Source: Solitalea lacus (GTDB lineage Bacteria > Bacteroidota > Bacteroidia > Sphingobacteriales > Sphingobacteriaceae). From it: a DNA stretch of 64,000 nt. The number at the start of each line of letters is the position of its first letter. The first letter of the stretch is position 1. The notes beneath the pieces were generated by a model, which did no database searches, was not told where the DNA came from, and saw only the letters and a program-made list of their open reading frames with translations. Below, piece by piece: positions 53,536 to 63,231 of this stretch. The stretch spans positions 2,034,200 to 2,098,199 of the forward strand of contig NZ_CP091740.1 in assembly GCF_022014595.1 (NCBI RefSeq), read 5' to 3'. The translations under genes were made by a program, and so were the position numbers.

Positions 53536-55008
53536 ATGAAAACCTTTTATATTGATCTTCACTGTCACCCAGGGATGAGGGCTTATGGGAAAAGCTTTTC
53601 TACCGATACTCCTGGTCAAAATACTACTAATAAACAACAAAAACATTCAATTTGGCACTATGACCCACCTACTTTTGGAGACAGGCTTGCTCAGCGAACA
53701 CTGGGTTTGACAAAATTTTCACAAAGTAACTTTACCGCTTTGTCTTATGGTAGTGCCAGATGTATATGTGCTTCTTTATATTCAGTAGAAAGAGGGTTTG
53801 TAAGGTTAACTATTGGAACTGGGTTAGCGGCTGATTTTCTTGCTAATCTAATTTCAGGTCTTGGACCTGCACGGATACAGTTTTTGCAGGCTAATAATGA
53901 TTATTTCTCTGACCTGGTAGGAGAATACAACTATTACCTGCAATTACATGATAAAGAAATCAGTTTTAGCGATATAAGGCGAAAGTATGTAATGGTAAAA
54001 AGTTTTATTGACCTTCAGGAGGCCATGCAGATAAATGAAAACAATATTGGAGTTGAAACAATTTATGTCATTGTAACAATTGAAGGACTGCATGATCTGA
54101 ATGCCGGAAATGGAAATCCTCCAGATGAAGTTAAGATATTAGAAAATCTTGATAAATTAAAAAATTGGGAGTACAAGCCCTTTTTTGTCACATTTGCGCA
54201 TCACTTTTACAACGATTTGTGTGGCCATGCGGAAAGCCTTTCTGATTTTTTTCAGGATTTGATGACTAACCAGGAACCAGGCATGAATACCGGGTTTACT
54301 GAGCTCGGATGGAAAGTTTTAAAAAAGCTAATTGATAATACTGATGGCAAAAGAATTCTTGTTGATATCAAGCATATGAGCTACTTAGCCAGGAAGGAAT
54401 ATATTAATTTCCTTAAAACGGAGCATGCTGCAGATTACGCTATGAAGAAATTTCCTTTGATTGCCAGTCACGGAGCTTGTAATGGTAAGCAAAGCGGTGA
54501 AAATCCTAATCCTACACCAGGTCTTGAACTAACTGCATCGCGGATGTTCGATGGGGATATTAACTTTTATGATGAGGAGATTCTTGAAATTGCAAAAAGT
54601 GGTGGCGTCATCGGTCTTCAGCTGGATGAAAGGAGAATCGCCTCAAAACGATTTAAAAATTCCTTGCGTTTAGAATTTGCATCCGCAAGTAAACGTAAAC
54701 ATTCGAATAGTAAAATGGTATGGAACAATATTCAGCACATCGTTCAGTTGCTAGACAAGAATGATCTCTTTGCTTGGGATTGTATTGCTATTGGAAGTGA
54801 TTTTGATGGTATTATAGATCCAATAAATATGTTTTGGACAGAAGAAGAAATGGACGATCTAGTGCAGTACACAGAACGTCATGCATTCAATTTTTTCAAC
54901 GATCCAAATACTGTTTTAAAGAACAATTACAACCGAATTGAACCAGCAGAAGTAGTACAAAGAATATTTCAATATAATGCTTTTGAATTTTTCAGAAAGT
55001 ACTTTTAA
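53536..55008 (+). CDS. M19-like membrane dipeptidase/amidohydrolase
   Basis: 490 aa, no signal peptide. A metal-dependent TIM-barrel enzyme: N-terminal FYIDLHCHPGMRAYG (His pair; M19 enzymes usually have HxD), VIVTIEGLHDLN with the bridging Glu, FFVTFAHHFYNDLCGH, RILVDIKHMS, PLIASHGACNG and AIGSDFDGIIDP. The order fits renal-dipeptidase-type M19 peptidases, which cut dipeptides including D-amino-acid-containing ones. A long insertion (residues 35-110) is not typical. Third gene of the patatin-amidase-dipeptidase set. Convergent with the suf operon. Confidence 0.75.
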   Translation: MKTFYIDLHCHPGMRAYGKSFSTDTPGQNTTNKQQKHSIWHYDPPTFGDRLAQRTLGLTKFSQSNFTALSYGSARCICASLYSVERGFVRLTIGTGLAADFLANLISGLGPARIQFLQANNDYFSDLVGEYNYYLQLHDKEISFSDIRRKYVMVKSFIDLQEAMQINENNIGVETIYVIVTIEGLHDLNAGNGNPPDEVKILENLDKLKNWEYKPFFVTFAHHFYNDLCGHAESLSDFFQDLMTNQEPGMNTGFTELGWKVLKKLIDNTDGKRILVDIKHMSYLARKEYINFLKTEHAADYAMKKFPLIASHGACNGKQSGENPNPTPGLELTASRMFDGDINFYDEEILEIAKSGGVIGLQLDERRIASKRFKNSLRLEFASASKRKHSNSKMVWNNIQHIVQLLDKNDLFAWDCIAIGSDFDGIIDPINMFWTEEEMDDLVQYTERHAFNFFNDPNTVLKNNYNRIEPAEVVQRIFQYNAFEFFRKYF

Positions 55009-55212
55009 AATGAGTTCTTAATAATAAAATAGCTCCACTTAAGTATCCAGCTTTGATGTCTTAATCGTTGAGCGACGTAAAGTTTTTACGAGGAAGATTA
55101 TACAATTCCCGCTTCGACTTGCAAGTAAGAAGATGGTAGGAGGGGGGACACCGGTCATAGGCGTAGGATTCTCAATTTATTGTTGGTCGTTTTTCTCAAA
55201 AGGATGCTTTTG

Positions 55213-55542
55213 TCACAAAAAACCTAATTCAAGTTTTGCAGCTTCGCTCATCATGTCTTGCGTCCATGGAGGATCGAAGGTTACTTCAACGGTTACATTT
55301 TTTACCTCTTCAATAGCTTCTACTTTTCGTTGAACTTCGGCTGGTAATGTTTGGGCTGCGGGGCAAAATGCCGAAGTCAGCGTCATAATCACGTGGACAT
55401 TCAAATCAATGGAGACCTTTATCTCATAGATCAAACCCAGTTCGTAAATATCGACAGGGATTTCCGGGTCATAACAGGTTTTTATGGCTTCAATAGCTTC
55501 CATTTGTACCTCTACGAACGTTTTATGTTGATTTGTGGTCAT
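55213..55542 (-). CDS. SufT-like (MIP18/DUF59) iron-sulfur assembly factor
   Basis: 109 aa. DPEIPVDIYELGLIYEIKV and the conserved TSAFCPAAQTLPAEVQ (the reactive Cys) followed by FDPPWTQDMMSEAAKLELG identify the DUF59/MIP18 family. In SUF operons these proteins help place Fe-S clusters into target proteins. It is the last gene of the leftward suf operon, 37 bp after sufE. Confidence 0.92.
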   Translation of the reverse strand: MTTNQHKTFVEVQMEAIEAIKTCYDPEIPVDIYELGLIYEIKVSIDLNVHVIMTLTSAFCPAAQTLPAEVQRKVEAIEEVKNVTVEVTFDPPWTQDMMSEAAKLELGFL

Positions 55543-55579
55543 GTCGGGAATATTAGCTTATTATAATTATCAAAGCCAC

Positions 55580-56023
55580 TTAATTTAGACTTTCCTTGGT
55601 TTGATAAGCAAGAGCGTACAATTTCATTTGCTTAATCATAGCAGCAAACCCATTTGACCGCTGAGAACCGACCATGCTTTTCATGCCGATCTTATCGATA
55701 AAATATAAGTTTGTATTTAGAATCGCTTCAGGGGAGCGTCCGCTCCATATACGAATTAGCATGCTGATTAACCCTTTAGTAATTTCTGTATTGCTGTCGG
55801 CTTTGAAAATGACTTTTCCATCTTTAAAATCAGTTGTCAGCCAAACCTTTGACTGGCAGCCTTTCACAATGAATTCTTCTGTTTTATAACGATCATCAAG
55901 GGGAGGGAGCTTGTCACCCAACTCCATTATATAGAAGATAGCGCTTTCCCTGTCGTCACCTAAAAATGAAAATTCTTCAATTATTTCTTCCTGTATATCA
56001 TTTATTGCTTTAAACATTTTCAT
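55580..56023 (-). CDS. sufE: SufE sulfur-acceptor protein
   Basis: 147 aa; the start overlaps the sufS stop by the ATGA pattern, and a second ATG lies two codons later. The purine-rich AAGGAGG just before it belongs to the sufS coding sequence but would also act as a ribosome site. SufE features are visible: EIIEEFSFLGDDRESAIFYIMELGDKLPPL and the sulfur-accepting Cys in FIVKGCQSKVWL. It takes persulfide sulfur from SufS and passes it to the SufBCD scaffold. Confidence 0.95.
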   Translation of the reverse strand: MKMFKAINDIQEEIIEEFSFLGDDRESAIFYIMELGDKLPPLDDRYKTEEFIVKGCQSKVWLTTDFKDGKVIFKADSNTEITKGLISMLIRIWSGRSPEAILNTNLYFIDKIGMKSMVGSQRSNGFAAMIKQMKLYALAYQTKESLN

Positions 56024-57270
56024 TTCCTCCTTGCAATAATTCGGGCCACACTTTCCAAAAAGAAATCAACTTCCCTTTCGGTGTTATAGGCGGCAAACGA
56101 AACTCTGCAGGTGCCTTCAATCCCAAGGAAATTCATAAGAGGTTGGGTGCAATGATGGCCAGTACGTATGGCAATACCTTTGGCATCTAGCACTATACCC
56201 ACATCTAAGTGATGCATGCCATCTATTAAAAATGAAATTATTCCGATTTTGTTTTTGGCGGTTCCTATCAACTTTACCTCCGGAATTTGCTGCAATCCTT
56301 CAGTGGCGCGAATCAACAGGCGGTGTTCGTGATCGGCCATTGCAGTCTTTCCTGTTTTATTAATGAAATGAATAGCTGCCTGCAAGGCAATTACATCGGC
56401 AATATTAGGGGTGCCCGCTTCGAATTTATAGGGGAGGTCATTGTAAGTAGTTTTCTCAAAAGTTACTTCCCGGATCATTTCCCCACCACCTTGATATGGA
56501 GGCATGGCCTCGAGTAATGCTCTTTTTCCGTACAGTATTCCTACTCCTGTAGGACCGTAAACTTTGTGGCCGGAAAATACAAGGAAATCAGTATCCAACT
56601 CCTGTACATTTATTTCCAGGTGAGCGGCAGCTTGGGCTGCATCAAGCAAAACTTTGGCTCCTGCGTTATGAGATAGTTCAATTATTTTTTGTACAGGATT
56701 TATTGTTCCCAATGAGTTTGATGCATAAACGATTGCCACGATTTTGGTTTTGGTCGAAATCAACTCCTCAAATGCTTCTATAATCAGTTCACCTTCTTTA
56801 GTAATGGGAAGAATTATGAGCTTAGCTTTTCTTTCATCGCAGATCATCTGCCATGGTACAATATTGGAATGATGCTCCATGGTTGAAATGATCACTTCAT
56901 CACCTTCATTTAAATTAACTCTTCCAAAAGTTTGAGCAACCAGGTTGATTCCTTCTGTAGTTCCTTTTGTAAAGATTATCTCCTCACTTTCTGCTGCATT
57001 TATAAAGTCTTTTACAGTTTCACGAGTTTTTTCAAAGGCGCTGGTGGCCCTTTCTGCTAAGGTATGTATGCCTCGGTGTACATTAGCATTGTCAGCGTGA
57101 TAGTAGTTTAATAGCGAATCAGTTACCTCAAGTGGCTTTTGGCTAGTTGCGGCATTGTCAAAATAGACCAAAGGGTAGCCGTTTATTTCCTGATCCAGTA
57201 CCGGAAATAACTTTCTGATGGTTTCCACATCGTATTTAGCTTCAATAAGTTGGTCTTTCATGATTGGCAT
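56020..57270 (-). CDS. sufS: SufS cysteine desulfurase
   Basis: 416 aa. Class V aminotransferase fold: NAATSQKP and ATSAFEKTRETVKDFINA early, the PLP-binding Lys in FSGHKVYGPTGVGILYG, and the catalytic Cys in IRTGHHCTQPLMNFL close to the end. It removes sulfur from L-cysteine as a persulfide for cluster building. The start could also be three codons later (MKDQL). Its stop overlaps sufE. Confidence 0.96.
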   Translation of the reverse strand: MPIMKDQLIEAKYDVETIRKLFPVLDQEINGYPLVYFDNAATSQKPLEVTDSLLNYYHADNANVHRGIHTLAERATSAFEKTRETVKDFINAAESEEIIFTKGTTEGINLVAQTFGRVNLNEGDEVIISTMEHHSNIVPWQMICDERKAKLIILPITKEGELIIEAFEELISTKTKIVAIVYASNSLGTINPVQKIIELSHNAGAKVLLDAAQAAAHLEINVQELDTDFLVFSGHKVYGPTGVGILYGKRALLEAMPPYQGGGEMIREVTFEKTTYNDLPYKFEAGTPNIADVIALQAAIHFINKTGKTAMADHEHRLLIRATEGLQQIPEVKLIGTAKNKIGIISFLIDGMHHLDVGIVLDAKGIAIRTGHHCTQPLMNFLGIEGTCRVSFAAYNTEREVDFFLESVARIIARRK

Positions 57271-57298
57271 TTTTTTATGATCCGAAATGTTTAAATAT

Positions 57299-58597
57299 CT
57301 ACCGGGTTAATTTGGCAGATACCAGTTTCTTTAACTTTTTCTTTAACTCCTCTACTTTCAGTTGTTCTATAATTTCGTCGACAAAAGCATTCACTAATAA
57401 CCTTCTGGCATTTTCTTCAGAGAGTCCTCTTGATCGGAGATAAAAAACCGCTTCTTCATCCATTTGCCCGGTTGTAGCGCCATGAGTACAACGCACGTCA
57501 TCTGCAAATATTTCCAGTTGAGGTTTGGTATTAACACTGCCTTCAGCACTTAAAAGGATGTTCATATTTCGCTGGTAAGCATTGGTTTTCTGCGCATCAC
57601 GTCGGACCATAATTTTACCATTGAAAACAGCCGTTGCGCCGTCGTTTACAATGCCTTTGTACAATTCATTGCTAAAGCATTCGGGGGCGGCATGATCAAC
57701 CATTGTATGATTGTCTATAAACTGTTGTTGATTCGGAATGTATAGTCCATTTAGTAATACATTACAGTTTTTATCCTTCAGTATAAAATTTAGGTTGTTA
57801 CGGATAAAACCACCATTGATACATAAGGTATGGCTCGAGACGGAAGAATCCTTTTGCAGTGCAAACTGAGTGGTGGCGACATGGTAATTTGTATCTCCCT
57901 CCAAATGAATCTTTGTGTAGTCAATATGCGTGTTTTCGCCGCAAATTACTTCAGTTATTGAATTGGTCATGCTTTGATTGTCTCCAATGGATAGAAAAAG
58001 TTCAATCAATTGAAGATTGTTATTCCGTTCTGTCACTATTATATTTCTGGGTTGAATTAAAGGCGTTTTTATCCTTGTGTCCGCAATAAATAGCAGGAAT
58101 AAGGGCTTGTCCAGGCTTTTGTCTGATGGTAGCCGGATTAATGCGCCATCTGTAGCCAATGCAGTGTTAAGTGAGACAAAACCGGAATCGTTTTTTACAA
58201 CCCCGTTGTAATATTCTTCAACAAGTTTTTCATTTTCCTGATCCTGCAAATGAGAAATGGTAATTGTATTATCTGTATGTTGACAGTTAGAAAGCTTGGA
58301 ATTGTAATGACCATTGACAAATACCAGATAGTAAGCATCCAGGTTGGTAAACGGAAACTGAGACAGATTTTTTTGAGTAATGTTATCAGCCAAGCCGTTT
58401 GAGAGTTCATAAGGTAGGTTTACAATTTTATTGACACTAGTGTACTTCCAGTCTTCATTTTTAATAGTTGGGAAGCCAACTTCCAGAAAATTAGCCAAAG
58501 CGGTTTTACGTTGTTTTTCTGCAACTAATCCATCCGGTAAAGCTTCAAACCAGGCTGTTACTTTCGATTTTATATCTGTTACTTCAGTTGTAAGCAT
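57299..58597 (-). CDS. sufD: SufD subunit of the SufBCD scaffold
   Basis: 432 aa. NEDWKYTSVNKIV near the N-terminus and the C-terminal beta-helix ending CTHGATTGQMDEEAVFYLRSRGL and ARRLLVNAFVDEII are the SufD/SufB signature. SufD forms a complex with SufB and the SufC ATPase on which clusters are built. The gene is 28 bp from sufS and 23 bp from sufC. Confidence 0.95.
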   Translation of the reverse strand: MLTTEVTDIKSKVTAWFEALPDGLVAEKQRKTALANFLEVGFPTIKNEDWKYTSVNKIVNLPYELSNGLADNITQKNLSQFPFTNLDAYYLVFVNGHYNSKLSNCQHTDNTITISHLQDQENEKLVEEYYNGVVKNDSGFVSLNTALATDGALIRLPSDKSLDKPLFLLFIADTRIKTPLIQPRNIIVTERNNNLQLIELFLSIGDNQSMTNSITEVICGENTHIDYTKIHLEGDTNYHVATTQFALQKDSSVSSHTLCINGGFIRNNLNFILKDKNCNVLLNGLYIPNQQQFIDNHTMVDHAAPECFSNELYKGIVNDGATAVFNGKIMVRRDAQKTNAYQRNMNILLSAEGSVNTKPQLEIFADDVRCTHGATTGQMDEEAVFYLRSRGLSEENARRLLVNAFVDEIIEQLKVEELKKKLKKLVSAKLTR

Positions 58598-58620
58598 TTT
58601 GATAAGTATTATGCGTAAGG

Positions 58621-59382
58621 TTATTCAGGATCAACTAAAACCTCATCTTTAAGCCAGTCGTAGCCTTTTTCCTCTAGCTCCAATGCTAGTTCTTTAGTGC
58701 CGGATCTTACAATTTTTCCCTGATGCAATACATGCACAAAATCAGGAATAATATATTGGAGAAGCCGTTGATAATGGGTGATGACAATAAAGGCATTATC
58801 GCTTCTGCGTAGTTTATTAACTCCGTTTGCAACCAATTTTAAGGCATCAATATCCAAACCCGAATCGGTTTCATCCAGGATGCCCAGTTTTGGGTCGAGA
58901 AGGGCCATCTGGAAGATTTCATTACGTTTTTTTTCCCCACCGGAGAATCCCTCATTTAATGAACGGCCAAGTAAGGCCTTATCGATCTCTACCAATTTCA
59001 TTTTTTCCTTCAGCAGTTTAAGAAAATCGACTGCGTCCAATGGTTCAAGGCCCTTATGCTTTCGGATTTCGTTTAATGCGGTCTTTAAGAAATTAGTAGA
59101 GCTTACTCCCGGAATTTCAACAGGATATTGAAATGCCATAAATATTCCTTCCCGGGCCCTTACTTCGGGTGCCATTTCCAAGAGGTTTTGATTGTTGAAG
59201 TATACTGAACCTCCGGTGACTTCATAGGTATCCCGTCCGGCTAATACTGATGCCAGGGTACTTTTTCCCGATCCATTCGGTCCCATAATGGCATGAATTT
59301 CCCCCGGGTTCACTTGAAGGCTAATTCCTTTTAATATTTCTTTATCGCCAATTCCGGCCTTTAAATTTTTAATTTTCAACAT
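58621..59382 (-). CDS. sufC: SufC ABC-type ATPase
   Basis: 253 aa. Walker A GPNGSGKS (residues 34-41), ABC signature NEGFSGGEKKRNEI and Walker B LGILDETDSGLDIDAL are complete. It drives the conformational cycle of the SufBCD scaffold. Standard length. Confidence 0.97.
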   Translation of the reverse strand: MLKIKNLKAGIGDKEILKGISLQVNPGEIHAIMGPNGSGKSTLASVLAGRDTYEVTGGSVYFNNQNLLEMAPEVRAREGIFMAFQYPVEIPGVSSTNFLKTALNEIRKHKGLEPLDAVDFLKLLKEKMKLVEIDKALLGRSLNEGFSGGEKKRNEIFQMALLDPKLGILDETDSGLDIDALKLVANGVNKLRRSDNAFIVITHYQRLLQYIIPDFVHVLHQGKIVRSGTKELALELEEKGYDWLKDEVLVDPE

Positions 59383-59430
59383 CTTTTAAAGCTGTTTTGA
59401 GGTTTGTTAATTATGTAAGGACTAATCTCC

Positions 59431-60882
59431 TTATCCCACGCTTCCTTCTAAGCTTACCGCCAGTAGCTTTTGAGCTTCAACAGCAAACTCCATTGGTAAC
59501 TGGTTTAATACTTCGCGGCAATAGCCGTTTACGATCAAACCCACAGCTTCTTCCGGGCCAATTCCTCGTTGATTGCAATAGAACAATTGATCATCTCCAA
59601 TTTTTGATGTAGTGGCTTCGTGTTCAATATGAGCCGTTTTGTTTTTGGTTTCTATGTAAGGAAAGGTATGCGCGCCGCATTTGTCTCCAATTAATAATGA
59701 ATCACATTGGGTATAGTTACGGACATTATCAGCTTTTTTTGCTGCTCTGACCAGCCCTCGATAAGTGTTATTGCTTTTTCCAGCTGCTACACCTTTAGAA
59801 ATTATACGACTACGTGTATTACTACCTAAATGGATCATTTTTGTGCCTGTATCGGCTTGTTGCTTGTTATTGGTTACAGCTATAGAATAAAACTCACCTA
59901 TTGAATTATCACCTTTCAATATCACACTAGGATATTTCCAGGTGATGGCAGAACCGGTTTCTACCTGTGTCCAGGAAATTTTTGAGTTTGCTCCAGAACA
60001 GATTCCCCGTTTAGTAACGAAATTGTAAATTCCGCCTTTGCCATCCTTGTCGCCCGGGTACCAGTTCTGTACCGTAGAATATTTTATTTCGGCATCATCA
60101 AGTGCAATAAGCTCAACTACAGCTGCATGCAACTGATTCTCATCACGCATAGGAGCGGTACAGCCTTCCAGGTAACTAACGTAAGCACCTTCATCTGCAA
60201 TGATCAGCGTCCGCTCAAACTGCCCGGTGTTTTCGGCATTGATCCGGAAATAGGTTGATAGTTCCATAGGGCATCGTACGCCTTTAGGAACATATACAAA
60301 GGATCCGTCGGTAAATACAGCAGAGTTTAATGATGCGAAGAAATTGTCGGTAGGAGGTACTACCGTGCCCATGTATTTTTTTATAAGTTCAGGGTGTTCC
60401 TGTATCGCTTCGCTGATTGAACAAAAGATTACACCAGCATCATACAATTTTTCTTTGAAAGTGGTGGCTATTGAAACCGAATCAAATACCGCGTCGACAG
60501 CAACTCCTGACAATCGTTTTTGCTCTTCCAATGAAATTCCCAGTTTTTCAAAGGTAGCCCTCAATACCGGGTCTACTTCATCTAAACTGCTGTATTTCAT
60601 TGGTTGTTTAGGTGCAGCATAATAGCTGATAGCCTGATAATCGATAGCAGGGTAAGTGATATTTGGCCAATGTTTCGGTTCTTCCATGGTTTGCCAGTAG
60701 CGGAATGCTTTTAAACGCCATTCCAGCATAAACTCAGGTTCTTCCTTCTTTTCAGAAATAAAACGGATAATATCTTCATTCAGGCCTTTTGGAGCCATTT
60801 CCATTTCGATATCAGTATAAAAACCATATTTATACTCTGAACCTGTTATTTCGGTGATTATATCTTTATTCTTATTACTCAT
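59431..60882 (-). CDS. sufB: SufB scaffold protein
   Basis: 483 aa. [62 protein letters not shown] and the C-terminal beta-helix with [24 protein letters not shown] are typical of SufB, including the cluster-related Cys in LEGC. It is the first gene of the operon. The promoter should lie in the 170-bp AT-rich gap up to 61055, but no regulator gene (iscR/sufR type) or sufA is linked. Confidence 0.97.
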   Translation of the reverse strand: MSNKNKDIITEITGSEYKYGFYTDIEMEMAPKGLNEDIIRFISEKKEEPEFMLEWRLKAFRYWQTMEEPKHWPNITYPAIDYQAISYYAAPKQPMKYSSLDEVDPVLRATFEKLGISLEEQKRLSGVAVDAVFDSVSIATTFKEKLYDAGVIFCSISEAIQEHPELIKKYMGTVVPPTDNFFASLNSAVFTDGSFVYVPKGVRCPMELSTYFRINAENTGQFERTLIIADEGAYVSYLEGCTAPMRDENQLHAAVVELIALDDAEIKYSTVQNWYPGDKDGKGGIYNFVTKRGICSGANSKISWTQVETGSAITWKYPSVILKGDNSIGEFYSIAVTNNKQQADTGTKMIHLGSNTRSRIISKGVAAGKSNNTYRGLVRAAKKADNVRNYTQCDSLLIGDKCGAHTFPYIETKNKTAHIEHEATTSKIGDDQLFYCNQRGIGPEEAVGLIVNGYCREVLNQLPMEFAVEAQKLLAVSLEGSVG

Positions 60883-61055
60883 TTTATAGCAATTAAGTAA
60901 CCTTTAGGTTTTTAACATATAAATATACCTATTGTTTAGACTGATTCTAAATTATTGGAATATATTTATCACGATAAGTTCAAATGGGAATAAAAAATTA
61001 AATCTTAAGCTCGAATTGGTGTATTTCGAGTTTCAGGAATAAAAATATACACCGG

Positions 61056-62012
61056 CTAATCCAGGTCGTCCAAAGGGCTCCGAACCAGGAGTTTTGAATT
61101 AGCCACCTTCGTGTAGACCATTGTTGTGCGAATATCAGAATGTCCTAAAAGGGTTTGAACAGTGTGAATGCTGTACCCATTTTCTAAAAGGTGAGTTGCA
61201 AAGCTATGACGAAATACATTGCAGCTGATTCGCCCTGAAATACTGGTTTTACTAACAGCCTCCTTAATTGACTTTTCAAGAAAGCTATCACTGCGATGAT
61301 GTAACGTAATCTTACCCGACACCGGCTCAACAGAGGGTTTGTCGGCCGGAAAAAGATAAAACCATTGCCAGTCACAGAGCGCTTGCATAGCCTGTTTTTC
61401 CATTCCATTGGGAAGAGACACACCACAGAAACCATTGCTTAGACACCTTTGGTGTCGAAGGCGAAGTGTTTCAACATGCTCCTTAAGTGGAACTTTTATG
61501 CTTTCGGGCAAACTTAACAGCCGTTCTTTATTCCCTTTATCCAGTCCGATGGTTAGCCTGCTTCGATTCAAATCTATATCCTGCACCCTCAGCGAAACAC
61601 ACTCACTTAAACGCAAACCGCAGCCGTAAAGCAAAGCAGTCATCAGCCATACCTCACCCTTCAATTGCTTAAGGATCGAACCTATTTCATTTCGACTTAG
61701 CACCTCTGGTAGCCGTTGGGGGTTTCGTGTTCTTAAAAGAGAAGCATTTTTAAGTTCTATCCTTAATACATGTTTATATAAAAACAGGATTGCCTGAAGT
61801 GCTTGGTTTTGTGTTGCCACGGAAGCATTGCGTTCTTTCGCCAGAAAATGCAGGAATAAGCCAATTTCTTTCTCGCGTAATTCAGATGGGGGAATCTGTT
61901 CGTGAAAAACGATAAACCGGTAAATCCAATCAGAATAGGACTGCTCAGTTCGGTAACTTTTACGCTGAAGTTTTAAAATTTGCCTAACTTCTTCAAGTAA
62001 TGATATTTTCAT
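61056..62012 (-). CDS. Integron-integrase-like tyrosine recombinase with altered catalytic His
   Basis: 318 aa. SAM-like N-terminal domain (YRTEQSYSDWIYRFIVFHEQ) and tyrosine recombinase core. The extra segment between the K-beta strand (DKGNKERLLSLP) and box II, KEHVETLRLRHQRCL...GVSLP...WQWFYLFPADKPSVEPVSG...LHHRSD, is the hallmark of integron integrases. Box I Arg (GCGLRLSECVSL), the later FRHSFATHLLE Arg, the LLGHSDIRTT His and the Tyr in VYTKV are kept. The first His of the HxxR motif is Asn (CNVFR). The next gene diverges from it, as in integrons. No clear attC is seen. Confidence 0.88.
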   Translation of the reverse strand: MKISLLEEVRQILKLQRKSYRTEQSYSDWIYRFIVFHEQIPPSELREKEIGLFLHFLAKERNASVATQNQALQAILFLYKHVLRIELKNASLLRTRNPQRLPEVLSRNEIGSILKQLKGEVWLMTALLYGCGLRLSECVSLRVQDIDLNRSRLTIGLDKGNKERLLSLPESIKVPLKEHVETLRLRHQRCLSNGFCGVSLPNGMEKQAMQALCDWQWFYLFPADKPSVEPVSGKITLHHRSDSFLEKSIKEAVSKTSISGRISCNVFRHSFATHLLENGYSIHTVQTLLGHSDIRTTMVYTKVANSKLLVRSPLDDLD

Positions 62013-62169
62013 ATAGATAAAGGAAAATAATTATCCTTATTAATTTACTGATTAATAGTGTTATATACAACTAATATTCCCAATAGGAGTAATATTAGGA
62101 AAGTTGATTTAGAGCGAAAATCAGGGTATTTTAAGGGAAACAAATTTTTTAACTTTAAATCTAAAATTT

Positions 62170-62727
62170 ATGAAAAAGCTCTCTCTAATTCTGTCCGTTG
62201 CCTTTGCAATTTTAATGATCGGCGGATGCAGTAAAGAACAATCTAAACCAAGTGCAACTTCTAATCGAGACTATGAAGGATTATCTAATGAATGTGGTTG
62301 CCATTGTAGAGGTGGAAAAGTTACCGCAGGAAGTCTTCTAGTTCAAAATGAAAGCCTAAACTTCACATTTTCTTTTCATGGTGATAGTGAAAAAAAAGAG
62401 GGTGATATTGGAGAATTTAATTATGTAAACCATATCACTGGTGTACATCGTCATGGTGATGTTACTTGTCTGGTGATAATTGATAATGTGGCTTGGTTTG
62501 TAGGAGTTGAAGGCGACAATAGTGAAACCCCTGGTGCAAGAGCTGTTTGGAAAGCCGATGATAATGGAGAAGGCGCTAATGACCCAGTGGATCAGGTAAG
62601 TGTTCCGCTTTTTAATCAATCAAGTTCCGTGGCTAACAGTGTTTGCGATTGTCATCCATCAATCAATCCGACTCTTATTAATATTGCTGAAGGAAATATT
62701 CAGTTTCACAAAGACTTAGAAGAATAA
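62170..62727 (+). CDS. Cysteine-rich lipoprotein of unknown function
   Basis: 185 aa. Signal with lipobox IGGC. The mature part carries a C-x-C-x-C cluster near the start (NECGCHCRGGK) and a second Cys pair near the end (VCDCHPSIN), which may bind a metal or form disulfides. Other segments, FTFSFHGDSEKKEGDIGEFNYVNHITGVHRHGDVT and VAWFVGVEGDN, suggest a beta-rich fold. No family is recognised. It diverges from the integrase gene with 157 bp between, the position of a first cassette in an integron. Terminators follow. Confidence 0.7.
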   Translation: MKKLSLILSVAFAILMIGGCSKEQSKPSATSNRDYEGLSNECGCHCRGGKVTAGSLLVQNESLNFTFSFHGDSEKKEGDIGEFNYVNHITGVHRHGDVTCLVIIDNVAWFVGVEGDNSETPGARAVWKADDNGEGANDPVDQVSVPLFNQSSSVANSVCDCHPSINPTLINIAEGNIQFHKDLEE

Positions 62728-62775
62728 GTCTAACAAATGAACGTCCTGAAATAAGTTAAAGGTTTTTGATATTTA

Positions 62776-62804
62776 TCCCAGTTTCAAAAGAGGCTGGGAT
62801 TTTT
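62776..62804 (+). terminator. Intrinsic terminator after the Cys-rich lipoprotein gene
   Basis: TCCCAG (62776-62781) with CTGGGA (62794-62799) followed by TTTTT. Confidence 0.75.
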
Positions 62805-63231
62805 CGTTATAGACAGGTAATTATTATACAAATCGACGTCCTCCGTGCCAATAATTTTGCATGCAGCTTTGACTTCAACACTGTGCTTAAGTCAAATACT
62901 TCTTTCAACGTCTTTCGATAAGATGAAATTTTTTATATGCAATCAAAATTTCACTTTAATTTCATAATAGGATTTGATCTTGTATAAGGTTTTGGTTTTT
63001 TAAATTTGTAAATGTAAGCCTGGTTCCCCGCCAGGCTTTTACATTAAAGTATATTGATATTTATCCTATCTTCTTTATTCTATTCCTTCAATTAGTTGAT
63101 GCAAAAATTAACTACTCTTTTATATATTGTGAGAGATTCAAATACATGTGAATATAGACACTGAGCTGTAGGTTGGCATGCTATCAAATCGTAACAATCA
63201 ATTTCCTGTAAAAACTTTAAACAAAACAGTA
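62805..63231. other. Intergenic region before the GH76 gene
   Basis: About 430 bp. It contains a strong hairpin at 63011-63045 (listed separately) and otherwise AT-rich DNA without a recognisable gene. Confidence 0.4.
63011..63045. terminator. Strong hairpin (terminator) upstream of the GH76 gene
   Basis: AATGTAAGCCTGG / CCAGGCTTTTACATT with a TTCCCCG loop and a two-base bulge. Confidence 0.6.

Noticed and set aside
62728-62761. attC site after the Cys-rich lipoprotein gene
   Set aside because: Only the outer 7-mers resemble the consensus, one of them imperfect, and the spacing is too short; kept only as a lead in the integrase finding.
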